Below are positions 1-7,274 of a stretch of DNA of 64,000 bases, in pieces. Under the pieces are notes generated by a model. It did not search any database and was not told the DNA's origin. It saw only the letters and a program-made list of their open reading frames with translations. Location of the stretch: the NCBI RefSeq assembly GCF_001428045.1, contig NZ_LMSD01000013.1, positions 1 to 64,000 of the forward strand, given 5' to 3'. Position 1 is the first letter of the stretch; each line of letters begins with the position of its first letter. This DNA comes from Paenibacillus sp. Soil750 (lineage in GTDB: Bacteria > Bacillota > Bacilli > Paenibacillales > NBRC-103111). Both the position numbers and the translations under genes were made by a program.

Positions 1-50
1 GCTAAGATTGAAACGGATAACGTTTTCATTTTGTGCTTCATAAGTTTCAT
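1..50 (-). CDS. N-terminus of an exported protein, cut by window edge
   Basis: Only the first 16 codons are inside the window. They read MKLMKHKMKTLSVSILS, basic residues followed by the start of a hydrophobic stretch, as in a signal peptide or lipoprotein leader. The ATG at 50 has a GGGGG ribosome binding site 6 nt upstream, and a promoter and cre-like site lie just ahead. The position downstream of an arabinofuranosidase unit suggests a sugar-binding lipoprotein of an ABC importer, but that is inference. No mature protein is visible. Confidence 0.5.
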   Translation of the reverse strand, partial: MKLMKHKMKTLSVSIL

Positions 51-101
51 GAACATCCCCCATTTCTAGTTTTAACGATTCTCTTACTGTGACACTGTAT
101 A

Positions 102-117
102 ATGTGTACGCTTTCAT
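102..117 (-). promoter_or_regulatory. cre-like catabolite repression site
   Basis: On the minus strand the site reads ATGAAAGCGTACACAT. It matches the Gram-positive CcpA consensus TGWAANCGNTNWCA at all but one position. It overlaps the end of the -10 box of the adjacent promoter, a place where CcpA represses. Expected effect: glucose repression of the edge gene. Confidence 0.55.
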
Positions 118-144
118 TATAGGACCCACACCAGAGCTGAACAA
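116..144 (-). promoter_or_regulatory. Putative sigma-A promoter for the edge gene
   Basis: On the minus strand TTGTTC (139-144) and a perfect TATAAT (116-121) are separated by 17 nt. The start codon of the edge gene lies 65 nt further on. The -35 box is only a partial match, so the call rests mainly on the -10 box and the spacing. Confidence 0.5.
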
Positions 145-218
145 TGTACAACTCTTTACTTTACTTACCCATCGTTGCTGAGTTGTAAGCGCAATTAAAA
201 AAATTTTGAGGACGAGAA

Positions 219-241
219 AAACCCCCTTTCACAAGGGGTTT
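219..241 (-). terminator. Rho-independent terminator of the abfA unit
   Basis: AAACCCC and GGGGTTT form a 7-bp stem; on the minus strand it is followed by TTTTC. It lies 36 nt past the stop codon of the small Cys-rich gene and closes the regulator-abfA-small protein unit. Confidence 0.8.
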
Positions 242-276
242 CCTCATCACTTTACTATCAAATTGCTAGCATTTAG

Positions 277-564
277 TTACCATTTACTACCAAACGGAGA
301 AGGACAGCGAGCGCTGCTAAGCTTCGCTTTTATGCCCATTAAACAACCGCAGTGTCGGCATGTTGTGCCCAACTGGTAGTCGCTGCAGCTTGTGCAGACG
401 GCGATTCGACGGTCATATTCCGCTTCTGTTGTCAGTTTCAGGTTACGAACGCGGAGCGTCTCGCCGAAAAGCTTGGCTATTTCCTCTGGTGTCACGTGAA
501 CGGAGGCCGAACAGCCTTTACAATCAGTGCCGACTTCTGATCTAGTTTCAGCCCAGTTATCCAT
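277..564 (-). CDS. Small Cys-rich protein, DUF6171-like
   Basis: A 95-residue soluble protein whose function is unknown. It has about eight cysteines in CKGC, CTSC and CRHCGC groups plus a late single Cys, a pattern typical of a zinc ribbon or of structural zinc sites. It resembles short proteins annotated DUF6171 in Paenibacillus, from memory of the family. The ATG at 564 is preferred (AGGAG 9 nt upstream); a TTG at 567 is an alternative with 6-nt spacing. The ribosome binding site overlaps the stop codon of abfA, so the two genes are probably translated from one mRNA. A terminator follows. Confidence 0.75.
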   Translation of the reverse strand: MDNWAETRSEVGTDCKGCSASVHVTPEEIAKLFGETLRVRNLKLTTEAEYDRRIAVCTSCSDYQLGTTCRHCGCLMGIKAKLSSARCPSPFGSKW

Positions 565-576
565 CAAGTTAAGCTC

Positions 577-2055
577 CTACGTCAGACAAAGTGTGACCAC
601 GGAACGAGCAGGAAGGGTAACCAAGAGTACATCATTTTCGATACGGTAGTCGGTAAAAGGTTGTGATTGCACGGCATCTGGTTCCTCGAAGGTGTTGTGT
701 GCCTGCATCGTATCAGATGTGATGACTGTACCAGAGATCGTACCGCGCTGCGAACCCTTCAATTCGCATTGAACCACAAGCGGTTCCTCATGATGCAAAT
801 TACAAAGAGAAACATGCAATTGATTGTCCGCATTGAGGGAAGCGGAGGCGCTGAGTTGGCTGATTTGCTTGCCGTCCATGGCGTAAGCAGGACTTTCAGC
901 TTCTACAGCAATGTGGCTCGCATCCTGATGCACCTTGTACATATCGAAAACATGATAAGTCGGCGTAAGCAGCATGTCAGCGCCTTCCGTTAAGATAACG
1001 GATTGTAAAACGTTAACGACCTGAGCAATATTGGCCATACGCACACGATCACTATGCTGATGGAAGAGGTTTAAGTTAATGCCAGCGATAAGTGCGTCGC
1101 GGATCGTATTTTGCTGAAAGAGGAAGCCAGGATTCGTGCCAGGCTCCACATTGTACCAAGTGCCCCATTCATCGACGATGAGGGCGACTCTTTTGTCCGG
1201 ATCATAAGTATCCATAATGGCAGAATGACGAGTGATGAGTTCATCCATGAATAACGTTTTTTCCAGGGTTTTAAACCAGTCTTGTTCATTGAAATCGGTT
1301 GCGGAGCCTTTATCCTTCCAAACACCCGTTGGCACTGTATAGTAGTGGAGGCTGATTCCGTCCATGTACTTGGTCGCTTCGCGCATCAACACTTCGGTCC
1401 AATTGTAATCAGCACTGTTGGCGCCGCAAGCGATTTTGAAAATTTTATTATCTCCATAATTCCTAACATAGCAAGCGTATCTGCGATACAAATCTGCATA
1501 GTATTCAGGCCGCATATCCCCGCCACAGCCCCAGTTCTCGTTACCTACGCCAAAATATTTCAGCTTCCACGGCTTCTCGCGGCCGTTCTCTTGACGCCAG
1601 TTCGCCATCGGCGACTCACCGTCGAAGGTCATATACTCAACCCACTCCGACATTTCAGCGACGGTACCGCTTCCAACATTGCCGCTGATATAAGGCTCAG
1701 CACCGATCAACTCGCATAAACGCAGAAACTCGTGTGTCCCGAAATGGTTGTTCTCCAGTACACCGCCCCAGTGGGTATTGATCATGCGTTTACGCTTTTC
1801 CGCGGGACCGACGCCATCTTTCCAGTGATATTCGTCCGCGAAGCAGCCTCCCGGCCAACGAAGAACGGGAATTTGCAGCTTTTTCAGCGCTTCTAGCACA
1901 TCGTTCCGCATACCTTCTGTGTTAGGGATCGGAGAGTCATGTCCAACCCAGATGCCTTCATAAATACAGCGTCCCAGATGTTCAGAGAAATGACCGTAAA
2001 TATTGCGATTAATTGTGTGTTGAGGTGAATCCGAATGAATAGTCAGCTTAGCCAT
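577..2055 (-). CDS. abfA: GH51 alpha-L-arabinofuranosidase, intracellular
   Basis: Removes terminal alpha-L-arabinofuranosyl residues from arabino-oligosaccharides in the cytoplasm. The 492-residue length is usual for bacterial AbfA, and there is no signal peptide. The acid/base glutamate is E173 in GVGNENWG, and the nucleophile is E296 in IVDEWGTW. Both sit in the (beta/alpha)8 barrel; the C-terminal 150 residues fit the family's beta-sandwich. The start at 2055 has AAGGAG upstream. The gene lies 16 nt downstream of the AraR-like regulator gene and is followed by the small Cys-rich gene, forming one transcription unit. Control by arabinose through the neighbouring regulator is inferred. Confidence 0.93.
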   Translation of the reverse strand: MAKLTIHSDSPQHTINRNIYGHFSEHLGRCIYEGIWVGHDSPIPNTEGMRNDVLEALKKLQIPVLRWPGGCFADEYHWKDGVGPAEKRKRMINTHWGGVLENNHFGTHEFLRLCELIGAEPYISGNVGSGTVAEMSEWVEYMTFDGESPMANWRQENGREKPWKLKYFGVGNENWGCGGDMRPEYYADLYRRYACYVRNYGDNKIFKIACGANSADYNWTEVLMREATKYMDGISLHYYTVPTGVWKDKGSATDFNEQDWFKTLEKTLFMDELITRHSAIMDTYDPDKRVALIVDEWGTWYNVEPGTNPGFLFQQNTIRDALIAGINLNLFHQHSDRVRMANIAQVVNVLQSVILTEGADMLLTPTYHVFDMYKVHQDASHIAVEAESPAYAMDGKQISQLSASASLNADNQLHVSLCNLHHEEPLVVQCELKGSQRGTISGTVITSDTMQAHNTFEEPDAVQSQPFTDYRIENDVLLVTLPARSVVTLCLT

Positions 2056-2071
2056 GAAAAGTATCGACTCC

Positions 2072-3085
2072 TTATTGATTGATATTGGAAACCGACTCCC
2101 GACTGATCAGAGCAGCCGAAAGTATGATTTGTTTCTTCGCGATGGACTCTTGCGCGTGATTGCGATGAATCGCGGATAGCAGTTCTTCGACGAGATGCTT
2201 GGCATCCAAGCTGAACGTCGTCAGTCTAGGTGAGATTTGCGCAGCAAGTGGAATATCGTCGCAGCCGATGATGGACACATCGCCCGGAGCGGCGCGGCCA
2301 TTCTCACGAAGGCCTTGAATACATCCGACAGCCATCCAATCGTTTACTGCAAAAATAGCTTGCGGCAAGCCGGTCGCGAGTAAGAGATCTGCGGCTCGGC
2401 GGCCGCCCTCCCAGTTCATTTTCTCCGTGATGACTTCGACGTTGGCGTTCTGCCCTTGGCAATACGCGAGAAATCCTTGCTTGCGCAGCCTAGAGGAATC
2501 GTATTTATCTGGGCCAGCAAGCAAGGTGAACGTCCGATGTCCTGCATCGTACAATGTTTTGGCCGCTTTGCTGCCGATTCGATAATCATCAAAATAAATT
2601 TGGATGATGTCCTCTCGATGCGCGTATCTCTGAACGGAGAACAGCTGGGCAGATGACTGGCTAAGGCGATCCAGCTGCTCGTCCTCCATTTGCCCGATCA
2701 GAATGAGCGGACTTGGGAGTTCTTTTGACTGATCATAGTGCAGCATCGAAATCTTGATTGCTTGCTTCGCAGCTAGATTCGTAATTTCAACAAGGAAGTT
2801 CGTGTAGTAGGGGTCATTGCCTTTAATATCAGGCGAACACATGACATAAAGTGTGTCTAACCGGACTGCTGGCACGATGTAAGTACCTTTGCCCTGCAAT
2901 TGAACGAGCAAGCCTTCTTGAACCAATATTTTGATTGCAGCGCGAACACTTACCCGACTCACTTCGAAATTATCAGCCAAATCTCGCTCAGAGGGGATTT
3001 TGACAAGCTGATCCTTTTGCAAGGATTGAATTTGAATTCGAAGCTGTTCGACGAGTTTCTCTTTAATAAGTGGAGATTTCTCCAT
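2072..3085 (-). CDS. GntR/LacI hybrid regulator, AraR-like
   Basis: A transcriptional repressor-type protein of 338 residues. Residues 1-75 form a GntR winged helix ([33 protein letters not shown]). The remainder is a LacI/GalR periplasmic-binding-like sensor ending in the typical [19 protein letters not shown] segment. This architecture is that of B. subtilis AraR, whose effector is arabinose, and abfA follows 16 nt downstream. The ATG at 3085 is chosen because homology begins there; the frame extends to 3220 but that part has low complexity and no homology. The ribosome binding site (GGTGG) is weak. Three phased TGGTAT repeats lie upstream and may be its own operator. Confidence 0.85.
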   Translation of the reverse strand: MEKSPLIKEKLVEQLRIQIQSLQKDQLVKIPSERDLADNFEVSRVSVRAAIKILVQEGLLVQLQGKGTYIVPAVRLDTLYVMCSPDIKGNDPYYTNFLVEITNLAAKQAIKISMLHYDQSKELPSPLILIGQMEDEQLDRLSQSSAQLFSVQRYAHREDIIQIYFDDYRIGSKAAKTLYDAGHRTFTLLAGPDKYDSSRLRKQGFLAYCQGQNANVEVITEKMNWEGGRRAADLLLATGLPQAIFAVNDWMAVGCIQGLRENGRAAPGDVSIIGCDDIPLAAQISPRLTTFSLDAKHLVEELLSAIHRNHAQESIAKKQIILSAALISRESVSNINQ

Positions 3086-3109
3086 AAGTACAAACCACCA
3101 ATCCGGGTA

Positions 3110-3147
3110 ATACCATTCAAAAACAATATAATACCAATAAGATACCA
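3110..3147 (-). repeat. Three helically phased TGGTAT repeats, possible operator
   Basis: On the minus strand TGGTAT occurs at 3142-3147, 3131-3136 and 3110-3115. Start-to-start distances are 11 and 21 bp, one and two helical turns. The group ends 25 nt upstream of the AraR-like start codon. It does not match the known AraR operator of B. subtilis. Confidence 0.4.
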
Positions 3148-3284
3148 CGTAGAGGTGAGTAGTGTCTAGAACTTTCTTCTCTTTCTGATGTGTGTATTTT
3201 TTTCTGTGAAAGGTCGGCAAAAAAAACTTCTTTGACTATTTTTTTTGGTATGATGCATCCATAGAATGGAAGGGAGTTATGGAA

Positions 3285-4256
3285 ATGCGGCCAAAAGTAT
3301 TTCTTGCAAAGCAAGTTCCAATTGAAGTGGAAGCGTACATTGCTCAACACTGCGATTATCGAAAGTGGGACAGGGAAGAGGAAATCCCTCGTAACCAGCT
3401 GTTAGAAGAGCTGTCCGATGCAGATGGACTTTTAATAACCGGCGGAAGCATTGATCAGGAACTATTGGAACATGCACCGAAGCTCAAAATAGTTAGCAAT
3501 GTCTCGGTTGGCTACAATAATTTCGATACAACGGCAATGAAAGCCAGGGATGTAATGGGTACTCACACACCGGGTGTACTGGATGAAACAGTAGCCGATA
3601 CGGTCTTCGGACTTATCTTGGCTACAGCGAGAAGAATTCCAGAGCTTGATGCTTACGTGAAGGCTGGAAAATGGAAAAAAGGAAGCGATGAGCACATTTT
3701 CGGTATTGACGTTCATCATGCTAATCTCGGGATTATTGGCATGGGCCGTATCGGGGAAGCGATTGCAAGACGGGCAAAGTTTGGATTTAGTATGGATGTC
3801 GTATACTACAATCGCACCAGAAAAACGGAAGCCGAGCAGAAGCTTGGCGTCGTCTATCGCTCATTGCAGGAACTATTGCGAGAGTCTGATTTTGTTGTAG
3901 TCATGACGCCATTAACACCTGAAACAACTCGATTCATCGGCCGTGAAGAGCTGGCTCTTATGAAGAATACAGCCATCTTTATTAATGCGTCCCGTGGGCA
4001 AACTGTGGATGAAGAAGCACTTATTGAAGTTTTGGAAAAAGGAAACATCCGTGGAGCAGGTCTTGATGTTTTCCAGCAAGAACCAGTAGATCCAGACAAC
4101 AAGCTATTGCAAATACCTAACGTCGTAACCCTGCCGCATATCGGATCGGCTACACATCAGACTCGTTTCGATATGGCGATGCTTGCTGCAAATAATTTGG
4201 TGAAAGGCCTGCAAGGCGAAATTCCTCCAAACCTAGTCGCGGAGTTGAAGAAATAG
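3285..4256 (+). CDS. D-isomer-specific 2-hydroxyacid dehydrogenase
   Basis: An NAD(P)-dependent reductase of the glyoxylate/hydroxypyruvate/2-ketogluconate reductase group. It has the split catalytic domain and a central Rossmann fold with GMGRIG near residues 152-157. The Arg-Glu-His catalytic triad is visible as NASRGQ, FQQEP and LPHIGSATH (about R237, E266, H285). The exact substrate cannot be read from sequence; YvcT/GhrB-like glyoxylate or 2-keto-gluconate reduction is most likely. The ATG at 3285 is preferred because AGGGAG lies 8 nt upstream; an ATG at 3279 would have only 2 nt spacing. It is divergent from the AraR-like gene and probably monocistronic. Confidence 0.88.
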   Translation: MRPKVFLAKQVPIEVEAYIAQHCDYRKWDREEEIPRNQLLEELSDADGLLITGGSIDQELLEHAPKLKIVSNVSVGYNNFDTTAMKARDVMGTHTPGVLDETVADTVFGLILATARRIPELDAYVKAGKWKKGSDEHIFGIDVHHANLGIIGMGRIGEAIARRAKFGFSMDVVYYNRTRKTEAEQKLGVVYRSLQELLRESDFVVVMTPLTPETTRFIGREELALMKNTAIFINASRGQTVDEEALIEVLEKGNIRGAGLDVFQQEPVDPDNKLLQIPNVVTLPHIGSATHQTRFDMAMLAANNLVKGLQGEIPPNLVAELKK

Positions 4257-4276
4257 TAGAGATGCTGGTATGTGCA

Positions 4277-4756
4277 TTAACCCAGATGTGAAAGTGCGCC
4301 CATTCGATACGAGAACAATGAGGAGAGCTGGCTGTTAATCTTTCCACGGCTCGAGCTCGTTGGAGGGCACCTGCTATAAGGTGTGTGGGATTGGCGATAC
4401 GTGGGAGTTAGAGGATGCGCTGAATGAGTAACAGACAGGCCATTGATTGGGTTATTTATTCTTTGATACTTTTCTTGATACTTATTACCTTCAGAATCCC
4501 ATCGAGTTAGCCCTGCATTTTGATATTTAGATTTCCAGGTCTTAGATGTTGGATAATATCTAGATTTTTTAAAAAATTCTGGGTCAACCATTGTAGAGCA
4601 AATGGCTGTACGATAAAATGCCTCGCCATTATTCCAGTGAGCATATTCTAAGATCCTCACCATGTCCCCAACCTGTACTTCATCTTCGGATTCGCAGTAG
4701 ACGCTACATTTGACTTCCCCATCGTTCCTAGAACTCCAAAAATAATAATCAGCCAT
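4277..4756 (-). CDS. Hypothetical protein, possibly decayed
   Basis: I do not recognise this protein. The N-terminal 100 residues (MADYYFWSSRNDGEVKCSV onward) look like a compact acidic and aromatic domain. The last 60 residues are rich in Ser, Pro, Arg and His without apparent structure, which suggests read-through of a frameshifted or truncated gene. The start is uncertain: the ATG at 4756 has no good ribosome binding site, and a TTG at 4774 is possible. It lies downstream of the terminator of the chorismate mutase gene. It may not be a functional gene. Confidence 0.35.
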   Translation of the reverse strand: MADYYFWSSRNDGEVKCSVYCESEDEVQVGDMVRILEYAHWNNGEAFYRTAICSTMVDPEFFKKSRYYPTSKTWKSKYQNAGLTRWDSEGNKYQEKYQRINNPINGLSVTHSAHPLTPTYRQSHTPYSRCPPTSSSRGKINSQLSSLFSYRMGALSHLG

Positions 4757-4793
4757 GAAATAAGTATTTTCCAAGTCCTGCCGGTAACCTGAA

Positions 4794-4825
4794 AAGGCTG
4801 CCGAACAATTACGGTCGGCAGCCTT
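4794..4825 (-). terminator. Terminator of the chorismate mutase gene
   Basis: An 11-bp perfect stem (AAGGCTGCCGA with TCGGCAGCCTT) encloses a 10-nt loop. On the minus strand it ends in CCTTTTC. It is 48 nt beyond the chorismate mutase stop codon. Confidence 0.75.
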
Positions 4826-4873
4826 CTTATTCTTAAGTCATTCAACATCGTTTCCCATTAGGTGTAATAATTA

Positions 4874-5149
4874 TTATTTTGTAAGTAACTCTTGATGCCG
4901 AGAAATTACAATATCGATTATACGTCTATATATTTCTGATGCATATTCAGGATTTAAACCATTCTGCTCTGAGAGCTGAATAATTTTTTGAAACTGTTGA
5001 TTTTCACGGTTAGTATCCTGTGCATTTAGCTGATTCTTCGCTTTATATATGCCAACTTCTTCTGTATATTTAAATCTTTTAGCTAATAAAGCTATTATTT
5101 TTTGGTCAATTTCGTCAATATCATTTCTCAATTTATCTAGTTCTGTCAT
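4874..5149 (-). CDS. Stand-alone AroQ-class chorismate mutase
   Basis: Converts chorismate to prephenate for Phe and Tyr synthesis. The 91-residue all-helical protein has the length of a monofunctional AroQ domain, and the key residues are in register: R8, R25, K36, D45, R48, E49 and a C-terminal Gln (Q86). There is no export signal, so it should act in the cytoplasm. The start has a perfect AGGAGGT 7 nt upstream. It stands alone, divergent from a MarR gene, and is not next to other aromatic-pathway genes. Members of this class are sometimes fused to DAHP synthase or prephenate dehydratase; here nothing is fused. Confidence 0.88.
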   Translation of the reverse strand: MTELDKLRNDIDEIDQKIIALLAKRFKYTEEVGIYKAKNQLNAQDTNRENQQFQKIIQLSEQNGLNPEYASEIYRRIIDIVISRHQELLTK

Positions 5150-5370
5150 CCAGATTACCTCCTCGTTTAACTTTTTGCTTTAACGCTTTTATGTAATAGA
5201 GCGAAGTTTGATTCATAGAATACCATACAATTAAATTGGCTGTAAATAAGACATTATCTATCTTTAATCTTAATATTATGGAACTGCAACGAATTTTTAT
5301 TGCAAATACAACAAAAACGATATACTATTTCTACTATGTTTGAAAATAAAATATCAGCGGAGTTGCCATT

Positions 5371-5823
5371 ATGAAGGAAATTCTACGTGAGGTTGGGATG
5401 ATTGCTAGAGCTTTGGATTCTATAAGTAACATAGAATTTAAAAATTATGACCTTACAAAAGGTCAGTACTTATACCTCGTACGAATATGTGAAAATCCAG
5501 GAATTATTCAAGAAAAGTTAGCTGAAATGATAAAGGTAGACCGAACAACAGCTGCTCGCTCAATAAAGAAACTGGAAATTAATGGATTTATTAAAAAGAA
5601 TGATGATCCATCTAACCAAAAAATTAAAAAACTATTTCCTACAGAGAAAGGGAAGACCGTTTATCCTTTTATAAAGAAGGAAACCGATTATTCCAATTCA
5701 GTCGCACTTTCTGGATTAGCCGAAAATGAAATAGAAACGATTTATAATCTGCTACAAAGAGTCAGAAAAAACGTAGAAAAAGACTGGGAGTTTGTAAAAA
5801 AAGGAAACAAGAGAATTTATTGA
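5371..5823 (+). CDS. MarR-family transcriptional regulator
   Basis: A dimeric winged-helix regulator of 150 residues. The fold is visible as a helical N-terminus, LTKGQYLYLVRICENPG, the recognition segment VDRTTAARSIKKLEINGFI, and a wing with the charged SNQKIKKLFPT, followed by helices for dimerisation. GCGGAG lies 8 nt before the ATG. It is 21 nt upstream of the paiA-like gene and likely co-transcribed, so it may control this acetyltransferase and itself; the ligand is unknown. The local AT content is high, as in paiA, and unlike the flanking sugar genes. Confidence 0.88.
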   Translation: MKEILREVGMIARALDSISNIEFKNYDLTKGQYLYLVRICENPGIIQEKLAEMIKVDRTTAARSIKKLEINGFIKKNDDPSNQKIKKLFPTEKGKTVYPFIKKETDYSNSVALSGLAENEIETIYNLLQRVRKNVEKDWEFVKKGNKRIY

Positions 5824-6363
<540 letters not shown>

Positions 6364-6375
6364 CATGGCAAATTG

Positions 6376-6421
6376 AAACAGCGACAGTCATGGATGAAAA
6401 AATTTAAAACTGTCGCCGTTT
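6376..6421 (+). terminator. Hairpin after paiA, probable terminator
   Basis: GCGACAGT (6381-6388) pairs with ACTGTCGC (6409-6416), extended by AAAC/GTTT across a one-base mismatch. The loop is 20 nt, and the hairpin is followed by TTTCT. It lies between convergent genes. Confidence 0.55.
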
Positions 6422-6458
6422 CTATCTGGTTACCAGAACTTGTTCCACATATTTTCTA

Positions 6459-7274
6459 TTAAATGCCCCGCAGCTCAGCATAAGCCTGATCATCAAGATG
6501 AACATCGCCTGCAGCACAGGAATCGTCCAATTGATTGTTATTTTTGCAACCGGAAATTGGAAAGACAGGAAACGGATGCTTAAGTAAGTAGCCTAGAGAT
6601 ACTTGGGTCATCGTAAGATCTAGACGCTGGGCAATCGCTTCGACAGACTTTAGTTTCTGTATATTTTTTTCATTACAAAGCTTCCATACATTTTTATTAT
6701 CATTATTCGGCTCATGCAGCATTTCGCTCTTGTATCGACCACTGAAAAAGCCAGATGCCTGTGAATTATAAGGAATCGCAGGCATTCCCGTACGTTCGTG
6801 ATACGCTAGCTCACTTTCATCCATTGTAACTGTCGTGGGATCATTTCCAGGGGAATACGAAGCAAGGCTCCATTTGGTTTGACTGGCAGCAAACCCTTGT
6901 ATTCCTTTCTTTCCTGCATAATGCTGTGCAACTTCTATTCGTTCCGATCTCCAATTAGAGCAACCGAAATATCTAATTTTGCCCTGTTGTACCAACAAAT
7001 TCATCGTATCCATAATGTCATCGGCTGGACGCTGTGGGTCATCCCGATGTAACCAGTACAGATCAATATAATCTGTTTGTAAATGAAGGAGACTCTGTTC
7101 CACATCGCTAATAATATCTTCCCTGCTTAAGCGTGGTAGGTGCATCGTCTCTAACTCAGGGTGAGCTCCTTTGGTCGCGAGAACGATCTTGCTGCGATTC
7201 TTACGCGACTTCATCCATTCCCCAATGAGCTTCTCGCTACGACTACGTTCGCCTGGTAACCAATCGGAGTATCT
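6459..7274 (-). pseudogene. Aldo/keto reductase lacking its N-terminus
   Basis: The frame encodes an NADPH-dependent aldo/keto reductase without its first strand and helix. Homology is continuous up to codon RYSDWLPGERSRSEKLIG (7215-7274) and then meets the TAG of the upstream hydrolase in the same frame. The break lies at the DTAxxYS motif, so the catalytic Tyr may survive but the Asp and the first barrel strand are lost. The Lys motif region (LATKG) and His (WLHRDDP) are present, and the C-terminus through GYLLKHPFPVFPISG is intact. An internal ATG at 7214 could start a 251-residue product but has no clear ribosome binding site. It is most likely a relic of a deletion that joined it to the hydrolase gene. 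Confidence 0.8.

Noticed and set aside
1282..1719. 145-codon open frame on the plus strand
   Set aside because: It lies fully inside abfA on the opposite strand and shows no protein-like features; it is a shadow of the real gene.
3232..3254. TTGACT and TATGAT upstream of the 2-hydroxyacid dehydrogenase gene as a sigma-A promoter
   Set aside because: Spacing is only 11 nt; no other -35 fits, so I do not call a promoter.
5299..5326. TTGCAA and TATACT as promoter of the MarR gene
   Set aside because: Spacing of 15-16 nt and weak -35; plausible but not strong enough to list.
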